Assembly (NCBI GenBank): GCA_023416585.1
Contig: JAEZHM010000063.1
Location: 1 to 63,738, forward strand
Reading direction: 5' to 3'
DNA: 63,738 nt
DNA from: Bacillota bacterium
GTDB taxonomy: Bacteria > Bacillota > Clostridia > Christensenellales > Aristaeellaceae
A program made the translations under genes and the position numbers. Positions 7,640 to 15,955 of this stretch are shown here, in pieces; position 1 is the stretch's first letter, and every line of letters begins with the position of its first letter. Below the pieces are notes generated by a model. The model saw nothing but the letters and a program-made list of their open reading frames with translations, made no database searches and had not been told where the DNA came from.

Positions 7640-7897
7640 ATGAATATCATTCTGTGGCTTGTCCTTGGCGCGCTGGCCGGCTGGCTGGCAAGCATCATCA
7701 TGGGTAAAAATTCTCAAATGGGAGTAGGTGCCAACATACTCTTCGGTGTGCTTGGCGGAATCGTGGGTGGCTTCTTGGCCTCTCTCTTAGGCCTGGGCGG
7801 CATTACAGGTTTCAATCTGGGCAGCCTGCTGATTGCAGTGGCCGGCGCATGCCTCGTCCTTTTCATTGTGAACATGGTGCAGAAAAAAGCAAAATGA
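7640..7897 (+). CDS. GlsB/YeaQ/YmgE-type small membrane protein
   Basis: An 85-residue integral membrane protein of the transglycosylase-associated (GlsB/YeaQ/YmgE) family. It is nearly all hydrophobic, with three membrane segments and the family's glycine pattern: GALAGWLASIIMGK, then ANILFGVLGGIVGGFLAS, then a last helix before the tail QKKAK. Members are linked to general or envelope stress, without a defined activity. The ATG at 7640 is used because GGGAGGAG ends 11 bases upstream; an in-frame TTG at 7619 lies before that site. The next small gene follows after 45 bases and may be cotranscribed. Confidence 0.9.
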   Translation: MNIILWLVLGALAGWLASIIMGKNSQMGVGANILFGVLGGIVGGFLASLLGLGGITGFNLGSLLIAVAGACLVLFIVNMVQKKAK

Positions 7898-7942
7898 TTT
7901 ACCAATTAAAGCTGCGGTCATCATGATAAGGAGGACAGGCTT

Positions 7943-8107
7943 ATGCCGCCCAAACCTAAAAAGCAGGACGAACCTTTCTATGATCTGGAAAATGTGGCTT
8001 CCATCACCGAATGCACCGGCCTCATCCCCTCCGCATTAAAGGATGAGGAAGAGGCGGATGCCTATGGGGATTTATATTCCATACACAAACAGATACCATC
8101 CGACTGA
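7943..8107 (+). CDS. Small acidic protein of unknown function (54 aa)
   Basis: A 54-codon frame starts MPPKPKKQDEPFYDLENVAS and ends IHKQIPSD. A strong AAGGAGG lies eight bases before the ATG, which is the main reason to call it. The product is hydrophilic, with a basic N-terminus, a single Cys in ITECTGLIP and an acidic stretch (KDEEEADAYGD). I do not recognise the family. It follows the GlsB-type gene on the same strand and may share its transcript. Confidence 0.7.
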   Translation: MPPKPKKQDEPFYDLENVASITECTGLIPSALKDEEEADAYGDLYSIHKQIPSD

Positions 8108-8195
8108 TATACGGCTCCATATAGTAACGTGGCACCAGGGCAAATACCTGCGTGCCATTTTTATTGTCCGAATTTTTTACAGATTTGAAAAGTAC

Positions 8196-8258
8196 TTGAC
8201 TGATATAACTGGCAGTGGTAATATATTCTTGATTTTGAACGACATTCATATATATGAA
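8196..8258 (+). promoter_or_regulatory. Promoter and palindromic operator candidate of the IclR regulator
   Basis: TTGACT (8196-8201), 17 bases and TAATAT (8219-8224) form the promoter. A perfect 14-base palindrome, TTCATATATATGAA (8245-8258), lies just after the expected transcription start. That is a likely site for autoregulation by the IclR protein encoded next. Confidence 0.65.
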
Positions 8259-8278
8259 CGATCACAGGCGGTGCGTGT

Positions 8279-9040
8279 ATGCCGGAAACACTGAACCGAA
8301 CGCTTTCCCGTGGGCTGGAAATGCTTGAGCTTTTAAGCGAGAACCCAGACGGACTGGAACTGCATCAGATTGCCAAAGCCATGCAATTGCCAAAGAGCAG
8401 CGCTCTCAACCTTTTGCATACGCTGTTTTCCTATAAATATGTCCGCAAAATAGAAAACTCCCCTCGATATCAGTTGGGGTTGAAGTTGTTTGAAGTGGGA
8501 AGCGCTGCAGTGAACCGTGTGGATATCACCAGTGTCATCCGGCAATATATGGCGGATATTTACCGTTCCTGCAACGAGACCATGCATTGCGGCATACTGA
8601 GTGGTCTGGACGTATTATACATAGATAAGATGGAATCCACCCAATCCATCCGCATGTCAAGCCATGTAGGCGTGCGCATGCCTCTGCACGCCACGGCCAT
8701 GGGCAAGGCTTTTCTGGCCTGCTTTGCAGAGGATGAGGTGCGCAGAATGTATGAATGCAGGGAACTCTACACCCTGACGCCTCAAACCATTACCGATATG
8801 AATGCTCTTATCAGGCAACTGGAGGATATCCGTAAGTCTGGATATGCGACAGAAGCCCAGGAGAGCAACATGAATGTGAGCTGTATCGGCGTGGCTATCA
8901 GGGATCGTGATGGCCATCCCGCTTATGCGCTGAGTATATCGGCGCCTTCCTTCCGCATGGGAGAAAATGAAATTGCCGCATATGGGCAGATGCTGCTTAG
9001 GGCCCAGCGAAAGATACAACGGGTGCTGCGGGCGGTGTAA
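8279..9040 (+). CDS. IclR-family transcriptional regulator (KdgR-like)
   Basis: A 253-residue IclR regulator. The winged helix-turn-helix spans about residues 5-65 (LSRGLEMLELL, IAKAMQLPKSSALNLLHTL) and the effector domain about 80-250, with MHCGILSGLDVLYIDKMES and MPLHATAMGKAFLA typical of the ligand-binding fold. IclR proteins next to eda and kdgK usually respond to KDG, KDPG or uronates, so a role controlling this uronate island is inferred from context. It is transcribed in the same direction as eda-kdgK, 81 bases ahead of them. The ribosome site is weak (AGGCGG), and a palindrome upstream suggests autoregulation. Confidence 0.88.
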   Translation: MPETLNRTLSRGLEMLELLSENPDGLELHQIAKAMQLPKSSALNLLHTLFSYKYVRKIENSPRYQLGLKLFEVGSAAVNRVDITSVIRQYMADIYRSCNETMHCGILSGLDVLYIDKMESTQSIRMSSHVGVRMPLHATAMGKAFLACFAEDEVRRMYECRELYTLTPQTITDMNALIRQLEDIRKSGYATEAQESNMNVSCIGVAIRDRDGHPAYALSISAPSFRMGENEIAAYGQMLLRAQRKIQRVLRAV

Positions 9041-9121
9041 AGGGGTTTCATCCGCCTTGCGGAGGATGCCTGCCGTACCGATTTTGATTGATCAAGCAAC
9101 TGTAAAAGGGAGGCGTTATTA

Positions 9122-10078
9122 ATGGACATGTTGGAAAAGTTATCCCTGGCAGGTCTGGTTCCGGTTATTAAGGTGGAAGACGCGAAGGATGCCGTTCCCC
9201 TGTGCCGTGCGCTGGCGGAGGGCGGATTGCCTGTGGCGGAAATCACTTTCCGCTCCGCAGCAGCGGAGGAAGCCATCCGCTTGGTGCATGAGCAGCTTCC
9301 CCAGGTAATCCTGGGTGCGGGCACAGTTTTAACTACTGAACAAGTGGACAGGGCTGTGGCGGCCGGCGCGGCTTATATCGTATCTCCAGGTATTAACCCA
9401 AAGGTTGTGGAACATTGTCAAAAAAAGAATGTTCCGGTTCTGCCCGGCTGCGCCAACCCTTCGGATATTGAGACGGCGCTTTCCCTGGGGCTTAAAACGG
9501 TGAAGTTCTTTCCTGCCGAGGCGCTGGGCGGCCTGAACCTTATCAAGGCTTTGAGCGCTCCCTACGGCAACGTCACCTTTGTGCCAACAGGCGGTATCAG
9601 TGAAAAGAATCTGGTGGAATACCTGTCTTTCTCCAAGGTCGTGGCCTGCGGCGGCAGTTGGATGGTGCCACAGGACGCGGTGGACGCAAAGGATTGGGAT
9701 AAGATCAAAACCATCACCAAGAGTGCAGTGGCCCTTTTGCTGGGCTTTGAACTGGCTCACATCGGCATCAATACAGGAAGTCCGGATGCTGCCATGCGGG
9801 AAGCGCAGCTGCTATGCAAGCTCCTGAGTTGGGACATCAAGGATGGCAATAGTTCTACCTTTGTGGGCACAGGTTTCGAACTGATGAAAAAGCCTTTCCG
9901 GGGCACTCACGGACATATCGCTATCCGCACCAACAGCATTCAAAGGGCAAAATGGCATCTGGAACAGAGAGGCTTTGCCTTTGACGAAGCGAGCGCCTCT
10001 GAGAAGAATGGCAAGCTAGCCGCTATCTATTTAAAGGATGAGATTGCCGGCTTCGCCTTCCACCTGCTTCAAAAGTAA
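9122..10078 (+). CDS. eda: KDPG/KHG aldolase fused to a VOC-like domain
   Basis: Residues 1-205 are a class I KDPG aldolase, which splits 2-keto-3-deoxy-6-phosphogluconate into pyruvate and glyceraldehyde 3-phosphate. Visible are VAEITFRS with Glu40, ILGAGTVL, the Schiff-base lysine Lys128 in TVKFFPAEALGG, and the phosphate-binding VPTGGIS. Residues 208-318 form an extra domain (FELAHIGINTGSPDAA, GTHGHIAIRTNSIQRAKWHL, EIAGFAFHLL) with the strand pattern of a glyoxalase/VOC module. The aldolase alone is normally about 205-215 residues. It has GGGAGG before the ATG and is followed by kdgK after 21 bases, so the two are one operon. The role of the extra domain is unknown. Confidence 0.92.
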   Translation: MDMLEKLSLAGLVPVIKVEDAKDAVPLCRALAEGGLPVAEITFRSAAAEEAIRLVHEQLPQVILGAGTVLTTEQVDRAVAAGAAYIVSPGINPKVVEHCQKKNVPVLPGCANPSDIETALSLGLKTVKFFPAEALGGLNLIKALSAPYGNVTFVPTGGISEKNLVEYLSFSKVVACGGSWMVPQDAVDAKDWDKIKTITKSAVALLLGFELAHIGINTGSPDAAMREAQLLCKLLSWDIKDGNSSTFVGTGFELMKKPFRGTHGHIAIRTNSIQRAKWHLEQRGFAFDEASASEKNGKLAAIYLKDEIAGFAFHLLQK

Positions 10079-10099
10079 ACAATAGGGGAGATAAGTAAA

Positions 10100-11137
10100 A
10101 TGAGCTGTAAAGTTGTTACCTTTGGTGAAATTATGCTCCGGCTAAAAAGCCCGGGCTTTGACCGATTTTTCCAGACGCCCAGTCTGGAAGCCACTTTTGG
10201 CGGCGGGGAAGCCAACGTTTGCGTATCATTGGCCAACTTTGGCATGGATACCGCCTTTGTCACCCTTTTGCCCAGCAACGATATAGGTGAGGCATGCATA
10301 AGGGAGCTGCGCGGGTTTGGCATTGATGTGAGTAACATCGTTAGAAACAATAACCGTATGGGCATCTACTTTCTGGAGACCGGCGCCGTACAACGTCCCA
10401 GCAAGGTAATCTACGACCGGGCAGAGTCGGCCATCGCCAAGGGCAAGCCGGGCGATATCGACTGGAATAAAGCTTTTGCTGATGCCACCTGGTTCCACTT
10501 TACCGGCATCACGCCGGCTATCAGCCAAGGCGCGGCGGATTTGTGCCTGGAGGCCGTGAAGGCCGCCAAGGCAATGGGCCTGCATGTAAGCTGCGACCTT
10601 AACTACCGCAAGAACCTGTGGAAATATGGTAAGACGGCCGCCGAAGTCATGCGGGAACTCACGAGCTATGTGGATACGGTGATTGCCAATGAAGAAGATT
10701 TTCAAATGGCTTTGGGCCTCAAGGCCGAATCCGGCGCGGAAGTGGAATCGGGCGAGCTGAATGTGGAACAGTACAAGACTATCGCAGCTCTGGCTATGAA
10801 GGAATTCCCGAATATCAAACGGGTGGCGATCACCCTTCGGGAAAGCAAGTCCGCCAACCACAATGACTGGAGTGCCTGCCTGTATAACGGAAAAGACTTT
10901 CTTCTCTCCCGCAAGTATCAAATCACCCACATCGTGGATCGGGTGGGCGGCGGTGACAGCTTTGGCGCCGGGCTCATTTATGGCATGAATACTTACGGCG
11001 ATGAGAAAAAGGCACTGGAGTTTGCCGTCGCGGCCTCGTGCCTTAAACATACCATCAACGGAGATTTCAACCGGGTGTCCGTTTCAGAAGTGGAAAGCCT
11101 TATGAAGGGTTCCGGTTCAGGGCGGGTACAGCGGTAA
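10100..11137 (+). CDS. kdgK: 2-keto-3-deoxygluconate kinase
   Basis: A 345-residue PfkB-family sugar kinase that phosphorylates KDG to KDPG, the substrate of the aldolase encoded just upstream. PfkB features are the N-terminal FGEIMLRLKSPGF, the GGGEANV substrate-binding turn at 34-40 and the C-terminal signature GGGDSFGAG at 283-291, where Asp286 is the catalytic base. The usual GAGD is GGGD here, as in several KDG kinases. A GGGGAG ribosome site precedes the ATG. A long hairpin without a T-run at 11143-11179 closes the eda-kdgK unit. Confidence 0.93.
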   Translation: MSCKVVTFGEIMLRLKSPGFDRFFQTPSLEATFGGGEANVCVSLANFGMDTAFVTLLPSNDIGEACIRELRGFGIDVSNIVRNNNRMGIYFLETGAVQRPSKVIYDRAESAIAKGKPGDIDWNKAFADATWFHFTGITPAISQGAADLCLEAVKAAKAMGLHVSCDLNYRKNLWKYGKTAAEVMRELTSYVDTVIANEEDFQMALGLKAESGAEVESGELNVEQYKTIAALAMKEFPNIKRVAITLRESKSANHNDWSACLYNGKDFLLSRKYQITHIVDRVGGGDSFGAGLIYGMNTYGDEKKALEFAVAASCLKHTINGDFNRVSVSEVESLMKGSGSGRVQR

Positions 11138-11142
11138 CCGAC

Positions 11143-11179
11143 ATCCCGTGGAAGAAGCTGCCGCTTCTTCCACGGGGAT
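11143..11179. other. Long stem-loop after kdgK
   Basis: A 14-base perfect stem (CCCGTGGAAGAAGC paired to GCTTCTTCCACGGG) with a TGCC loop begins six bases after the kdgK stop. No T-run follows, so it may protect the 3' end of the message rather than act as an intrinsic terminator. Confidence 0.7.
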
Positions 11180-11237
11180 GCGATTCATAATGCAATTATT
11201 GATCCAAGGCCATATAGGATTACGCCAAAATTCATGG

Positions 11238-11243
11238 TATAAT
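11238..11243 (+). promoter_or_regulatory. Extended -10 promoter of the TRAP operon
   Basis: TATAAT at 11238-11243 is preceded by TGG; no good -35 lies 16-18 bases upstream, so it looks like an extended -10 promoter. The leader to the dctP start is about 120 bases. Confidence 0.55.
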
Positions 11244-11367
11244 TTATACAGAAAATTTGAGACCGTTTCTGCATATGTTATTAAACGTACTTTATCGTTT
11301 ATTGCCATGGATTTCTTGCCGCTATATTGCGGTGAAGGATAAAATTCTATATGGGAGGTACCTTGGT

Positions 11368-12381
11368 ATGAAGAAACTGGTTTCTGTCATCCTGGTCCTG
11401 GTTGTCGTGCTGGCTTTTGCCGCCGGCGCATCTGCCGCAACGATCCTGAAGCTGGCTGAAGTGCATCCCGACGGGTATCCTACCGCGCTAGCCGATAAGG
11501 AATTTGCCCGATTGGTGGAGGAAAAGACAGGCGGCCGTATCAAGGTGGAAGTGTATGCGGGATCTCAACTTTACACCGGGGAGCCAGCCTCTATCGAGGC
11601 GCTGCAGCTGGGCGACCTGGCATTCTCCCGTGTGTCCGCGTCACCAGTAGGCAACTTTGTTCCTTCCATCAACGCAATCCAGATGCCCTACCTGTACAAG
11701 AGCAAGGATCATATGTGGGCCGTGCTCAACAGCGAAATTGGACAGAAACTGCTTGCCGGTATTGAGACGGGCGTTAACAAGGATGGCAAGGCATCTGGTT
11801 TGGTTGGGCTTTGCTATTATGACGCCGGAGCCCGCTCCTTCTACCTGACCCGCGAAGTTCACAAGCCTGCCGATCTTGCAGGCCTGAAGATCCGCATGCA
11901 GAATAATCCTATGATGCTGCGTATGGTGGAACTCATGGGCGCTACCGGCATTGGCAATATCGGGCCCACTGAGGTGCTGAACGCCATCCAGACCGGTGTT
12001 GTAGATGGTGCGGAGAACAATTGGCCCACCTATCAGAACAATGGCGATTACAACGCAGCCAAATTCTACATCCTGGACCAGCATACCCGCGTACCTGAAA
12101 TTTTGCTTGCCTCTAAAATCGTAATGGATTCCCTGAGCGCGGAAGATCAGGCCACCATCAAGGAATGCGCCAAGGCGACCCAGGAATATGAAATCGAACA
12201 ATGGGCGCTGAAAGAAAAAGCCTCCGAAGAAATCGTGCGTGCTGCCGGCGTCACCGTCATTGAGCTGACCCCGGAAGAGAGGGCTGAGTTCGAGGCAGCT
12301 ATGGCGAAACTGTATGAGGAGTTCGGAGCCGACTACAAGGATATCATTGATGCCATCAAGGAAATGGGAAAGGATTTCTGA
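11368..12381 (+). CDS. dctP: TRAP transporter solute-binding protein (DctP)
   Basis: A 337-residue extracytoplasmic binding protein of a tripartite TRAP transporter. The signal peptide (MKKLVSVILVLVVVLAFAAG) ends near ASAA and, unusually for a Gram-positive, has no lipobox cysteine, so retention at the membrane is not explained. The mature part shows the DctP pattern: LKLAEVHPDGYPTALADKEF, GDLAFSRVS, LAGLKIRMQNN with the conserved Arg that binds the carboxylate, and GVVDGAENNWPTYQ. Acidic-sugar uptake is inferred from the uronate genes around it. The ATG at 11368 follows GGGAGG; earlier in-frame starts lack a site. A strong hairpin separates it from dctQ. Confidence 0.93.
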   Translation: MKKLVSVILVLVVVLAFAAGASAATILKLAEVHPDGYPTALADKEFARLVEEKTGGRIKVEVYAGSQLYTGEPASIEALQLGDLAFSRVSASPVGNFVPSINAIQMPYLYKSKDHMWAVLNSEIGQKLLAGIETGVNKDGKASGLVGLCYYDAGARSFYLTREVHKPADLAGLKIRMQNNPMMLRMVELMGATGIGNIGPTEVLNAIQTGVVDGAENNWPTYQNNGDYNAAKFYILDQHTRVPEILLASKIVMDSLSAEDQATIKECAKATQEYEIEQWALKEKASEEIVRAAGVTVIELTPEERAEFEAAMAKLYEEFGADYKDIIDAIKEMGKDF

Positions 12382-12405
12382 TCCTGCATCCCGATTGTCG
12401 CCAGA

Positions 12406-12442
12406 AGGGAGGGATCGGCGGTATCCCCGCCGGTCCCTCCCT
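12406..12442 (+). other. Stem-loop between dctP and dctQ
   Basis: AGGGAGGGA-T-CGGCGG pairs with CCGCCG-G-TCCCTCCCT (about 15 pairs, one mismatch). No T-run follows. Such hairpins between binding-protein and permease genes usually raise binding-protein mRNA over permease mRNA; that role is inferred here. Confidence 0.75.
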
Positions 12443-12470
12443 GACCTTATGATGGAGGTGTATTTCTTGC

Positions 12471-13034
12471 ATGGCGAACATCCTGCGCATCATAAATCGA
12501 TGGGTACATACCTTGATGCTCCTTCTTGCTGAACTGGCGCTGGGCGTCATGGTTATTCTTGTAGTCTATACAGTAGTTCTTCGGTATTTTTTCCACACCG
12601 GGCTTGCCTGGGCGGAAGAGATCATCCCCCTGCTGGTTGGCTATTTTGCTTTTTTCGCCACCGCCATGGGCGTACGCGACCGTATGCATATCAGTATGGA
12701 TATCTTTTATGGTCTTGCGCCAAAAGGCGGAAAGATACGTGCCTTTATGGACATTTTCTCGAATGTGTGCGTGATGTTGAGCGGCGCGTTCATGCTGTAT
12801 TACGGCGGAGAGCGGATTGTCAGGCTGATGGCTTTTTCGGGATATCTATCCGTTACTGGCCTTCCCAACTGGGTGCAGTACGCGGCTGTGCCGGTAGTAG
12901 GATTTATCATTGTGTTTGACTCCCTCCTTTTCCTTTTCAAAGTAATAAAGCCGGGCGACCGGCTCTTTTCCGAACCTGATGTGGATTATGCGTCCCAGGT
13001 AATCCGGAAAAAGAAAGGAAGGGGTGAAAAGTGA
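12471..13034 (+). CDS. dctQ: TRAP transporter small permease (DctQ)
   Basis: A 187-residue small membrane subunit with four predicted membrane segments (about 15-38, 46-66, 88-110, 131-152). The conserved WAEEIIPLLVGYFAFFATAM (Trp-Ala-Glu-Glu near residue 47) and GVRDRMHISMD are diagnostic of DctQ. It pairs with DctM to form the membrane part of the transporter. GGAGGTG precedes the ATG. Its TGA overlaps the ATG of dctM by one base, so the two are translationally coupled. Confidence 0.93.
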   Translation: MANILRIINRWVHTLMLLLAELALGVMVILVVYTVVLRYFFHTGLAWAEEIIPLLVGYFAFFATAMGVRDRMHISMDIFYGLAPKGGKIRAFMDIFSNVCVMLSGAFMLYYGGERIVRLMAFSGYLSVTGLPNWVQYAAVPVVGFIIVFDSLLFLFKVIKPGDRLFSEPDVDYASQVIRKKKGRGEK

Positions 13035-14365
13035 TGGACACAATTACCCTTGCTACCATCATACTGCTGGGCGGATTTTTTCTGCTGATGATCCTACGCG
13101 TTCCTATCTCGTTCGCTCTCCTGCTGGCAACGCTTGGCAGCGCCGTTGTCAGTGGCACAAACCTGACGACGCTGATCAGGCAGATGGTCGACGGCGTAGC
13201 CAACTTTTCCCTGCTGGCAATCCCTTTCTTTATCCTCATGGGTGAGATTATGTCTGCGGGAGGCATATCCGAAAAGATTGTGGATTTAGCCAACCTTCTG
13301 GTGGGTCGCTTTCGTGGCGGCCTTGCCTATGTGAATTGCCTGGATTCCATGTTCTTCGGCGGGATTTCCGGATCCGCCGTGGCGGATGTTTCCTCCCTTG
13401 GCTCGGTCGTTGTGCCCATGATGGTCAAGCAGGGATATTCCCCAGAGTTTTCCGTTGCGCTTACGGTAACCACTTCCTGCCAGGGCGTACTCATACCGCC
13501 AAGCCATAATATGATCATATATGCTTTGGCTGCCAGCGGGCTGGTCACTGCCACGATGACGGTGAATGTGAACGTGGAGCACTTGCTGATTGGCGGCGCC
13601 ATCCCCGGTGTTTCACTGGGTCTTGCGCTGATGCTGCTTTGCTTTTTTATGGCGGAAAAGTACAACTTTCCCCGGGGTGTCATCATCCCCAAGCGTGAAA
13701 GGTTTAAAGTGTTGCTTCAGGCGATTTTGCCCATGCTGACACTTGTTATTATCATGGGAGGCGTGGCGGCGGGCATATTCACAGTAACAGAATCTTCAGC
13801 GTTTGCATGCTTCTATACCTTCATTTTGACCTACCTCATATTCAGATCCGCCAAGCTAAGGGATATAGGCAAGGTTTTGAAAAACTCCCTTAAAACATTG
13901 GCCGTTGTGCTTACCCTAATTGGCACTGCTAAAGCTTTTGCCTATATGATGACTGATTTGCGAATCCCGGATAAACTGACAGCACTGCTGCTCAGCGTCA
14001 CAGACAACAAGTATTTGCTGCTGCTGATCATCAATCTGCTTTTGTTACTGCTGGGCTGCGTGATGGACATGGCTCCACTCATCATGATCATGACGCCGAT
14101 TCTGCTTCCGGTAGTCGTTGATCCCAGGATCGGCATGGACCCTGTACACTTTGGCGTAATGCTGATTTTCAACCTGGCTGTGGGCCTTTGCACTCCTCCG
14201 GTAGGAAGCGCCTTGTTTGTTGGCTGCGCCATCGGGAAAACCACTTTGGAAAGAACCGCCAAGGCGGCACTGCCCATGTTCGCGGTCATGTTTGTTGTGT
14301 TGATGCTGGTTACTTATATCCCAGGGATCACCATGTGGCTGCCGGGCGTACTGTTTGGGAAATGA
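13034..14365 (+). CDS. dctM: TRAP transporter large permease (DctM)
   Basis: The 443-residue large TRAP subunit, which carries the substrate with sodium ions. It has the family's many membrane segments and signature stretches FSLLAIPFFILMGEIM, MFFGGISGSAVADVSSLGS, QGYSPEFSVALTVTTS, LIPPSHNMIIYAL and the C-terminal FNLAVGLCTPPVGSALFVG. I start at the ATG at 13034, overlapping the dctQ stop; a GTG three bases earlier is possible. It is followed by a hairpin (14387-14411) and then uxaB, which has its own promoter candidate. Confidence 0.94.
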   Translation: MDTITLATIILLGGFFLLMILRVPISFALLLATLGSAVVSGTNLTTLIRQMVDGVANFSLLAIPFFILMGEIMSAGGISEKIVDLANLLVGRFRGGLAYVNCLDSMFFGGISGSAVADVSSLGSVVVPMMVKQGYSPEFSVALTVTTSCQGVLIPPSHNMIIYALAASGLVTATMTVNVNVEHLLIGGAIPGVSLGLALMLLCFFMAEKYNFPRGVIIPKRERFKVLLQAILPMLTLVIIMGGVAAGIFTVTESSAFACFYTFILTYLIFRSAKLRDIGKVLKNSLKTLAVVLTLIGTAKAFAYMMTDLRIPDKLTALLLSVTDNKYLLLLIINLLLLLLGCVMDMAPLIMIMTPILLPVVVDPRIGMDPVHFGVMLIFNLAVGLCTPPVGSALFVGCAIGKTTLERTAKAALPMFAVMFVVLMLVTYIPGITMWLPGVLFGK

Positions 14366-14386
14366 ACCCAGGGCGGCAATCTTCCC

Positions 14387-14411
14387 CCCTCCCAATGTAA
14401 GCTGGGAGGGG
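14387..14411 (+). terminator. Hairpin after dctM, weak terminator
   Basis: CCCCTCCCA and TGGGAGGGG arms with an eight-base loop; the tail (AAACGCGTTTTC) is only weakly T-rich, so termination may be partial and allow read-through into uxaB. Confidence 0.5.
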
Positions 14412-14429
14412 AAACGCGTTTTCATGGGC

Positions 14430-14470
14430 TTGCCCATTTTTCATAATAGATATAAACTTTACTTATGAAA
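14430..14470 (+). promoter_or_regulatory. uxaB promoter with flanking inverted repeat
   Basis: TTGCCC (14430-14435) and the -10-like TATAAA (14451-14456) or TAAACT (14453-14458) form a promoter candidate. Around its -10 lies an 8-base inverted repeat, TTTCATAA (14439-14446) and TTATGAAA (14463-14470). Its half-sites resemble the palindrome in front of the IclR gene, so it is a candidate operator. Confidence 0.45.
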
Positions 14471-14486
14471 GAAATGAGGACAAAGC

Positions 14487-15953
14487 ATGAGGGAAATAAC
14501 GGCAATGCCTACCCGCAAGCCCCGGCCCATCCGGGTATTGCAATACGGAGAGGGCAACTTTCTGCGCGCCTTTGTGGATTATATGATCGACATCTTAAAC
14601 GAAAAGGAGCTGTTTGACGGGGATGTGGCAATCGTAAAGCCCATTGCCTACGGTTCCTTGGATTCGTTTAGGAATCAAGATAACCTGTACACCGTATGCC
14701 TTCGAGGCAAGGCGGGAGGGCAGGTGATTCAGGAAAACAGGATCGTAGGCAGCATTGGAAAGGCAGTGGATGCCTATGATGAGTATGATTCTTATATGGC
14801 ATTGGCCAAGGAAGAAGCGTTAGCGTTTATTGTATCAAATACTACGGAAGCCGGAATTGTGTTTGATGCGGAAGATGTGCTTGATGCCTGCCCGCCTCGT
14901 ACCTATCCCGGCAAGCTGACGCAGTTTTTATTCCGGCGGTTTGAACATTTTCATGGCGCGAAGGAGAAGGGACTTATCCTTTTGCCGGTGGAGCTGATTG
15001 AAAACAACGGCGGCAAATTGAAGGAATGCGTTCTACGCCTGATGGAAGCCTGGCATCTTCCAGAAGCTTTCAAGGCTTGGGTAGAGGAAAACTGCGTGTT
15101 TTGTTCCACGCTGGTGGACCGCATCGTCACTGGATATCCGAAAGATACGATAGAGGATTATTGGAAGGAACTGGGCTATGAGGACAGGCTGCTGGCCGTT
15201 TGCGAGCCATTTGCCTTATGGGTGATCGAGAGCCCCAAGGATATTTCCGGCTGCTTGCCCCTTGACAAAGCAGGGCTGCCGGTGGTATTTACAAAGGACC
15301 AACGTCCCTTTAGGGAGCGGAAGGTGCGCCTCTTAAACGGTGCCCATACGTCCACGGTCTTAAACGCATACCTTATGGGAATGGACATCGTGGGCGAATG
15401 CATGTTCGATCCGGATATACGCAGGTTTATGGAGGAGGCGGTTTTCAGTGAAATCGCGCCTACCGTTCCACTGCCTGAGGAGGATGTGAAGGCTTTTGCA
15501 GACAGCGTGTTTGAACGGTTCGAAAATCCGTTTATCCGCCATGCGCTTTTATCCATTGCGCTAAACTCCGTATCCAAATGGAAGTCGCGCATCCTGCCAT
15601 CCCTTTTGGATTCCCTGAATCACACGGGAAAGCTGCCCAGGTGCCTTACCTTTTCTTTTGCGGCTCTCTTGGCCTTTTATACATGCCAAAGACAGGCGGA
15701 CGGGTCCTATGCAGGTTTGCGGCCCGGCGGCGGGACATATCCTGTGTTGGATGACCAGCAGGTCTTGGAGTTTTTTGCTTTGAGCAGCGGAAAACCCCTG
15801 GAGGAGTATGTACAGCTTGCCGCTTCTAATATTGCTTTCTGGGGCCGGGATCTGTCACTCGTTCCTGGGTTTGTACAGGCGGTTGAACACTATCTTGATG
15901 CTATCCGGGCCGTGGGGCCGCGGGCTGCCATGAATCAAATTTATGGGGAGTAG
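14487..15953 (+). CDS. uxaB: Tagaturonate reductase (altronate oxidoreductase)
   Basis: A 488-residue long-chain mannitol-dehydrogenase-family enzyme that reduces tagaturonate to altronate with NADH, second step of galacturonate breakdown. The N-terminal nucleotide-binding region reads IRVLQYGEGNFLRAFVDYMI. The family's catalytic KVRLLNGAHTSTVLNAYLMG lies near residue 280 (Lys, Asn and His residues of the active site), and NPFIRHALLSIALNSVSKW follows. UxaB, rather than the related UxuB, is assigned because uxaA is directly downstream (gap of two bases) and a distinct UxuB is encoded with uxuA. TGAGGAC upstream is an acceptable ribosome site. Confidence 0.93.
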   Translation: MREITAMPTRKPRPIRVLQYGEGNFLRAFVDYMIDILNEKELFDGDVAIVKPIAYGSLDSFRNQDNLYTVCLRGKAGGQVIQENRIVGSIGKAVDAYDEYDSYMALAKEEALAFIVSNTTEAGIVFDAEDVLDACPPRTYPGKLTQFLFRRFEHFHGAKEKGLILLPVELIENNGGKLKECVLRLMEAWHLPEAFKAWVEENCVFCSTLVDRIVTGYPKDTIEDYWKELGYEDRLLAVCEPFALWVIESPKDISGCLPLDKAGLPVVFTKDQRPFRERKVRLLNGAHTSTVLNAYLMGMDIVGECMFDPDIRRFMEEAVFSEIAPTVPLPEEDVKAFADSVFERFENPFIRHALLSIALNSVSKWKSRILPSLLDSLNHTGKLPRCLTFSFAALLAFYTCQRQADGSYAGLRPGGGTYPVLDDQQVLEFFALSSGKPLEEYVQLAASNIAFWGRDLSLVPGFVQAVEHYLDAIRAVGPRAAMNQIYGE

Positions 15954-15955
15954 TT

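Noticed and set aside
14487..15953. Mannitol or arabinitol dehydrogenase
   Set aside because: Length, the KVRLLNGAHT motif and the two-base gap to uxaA point to tagaturonate reductase.
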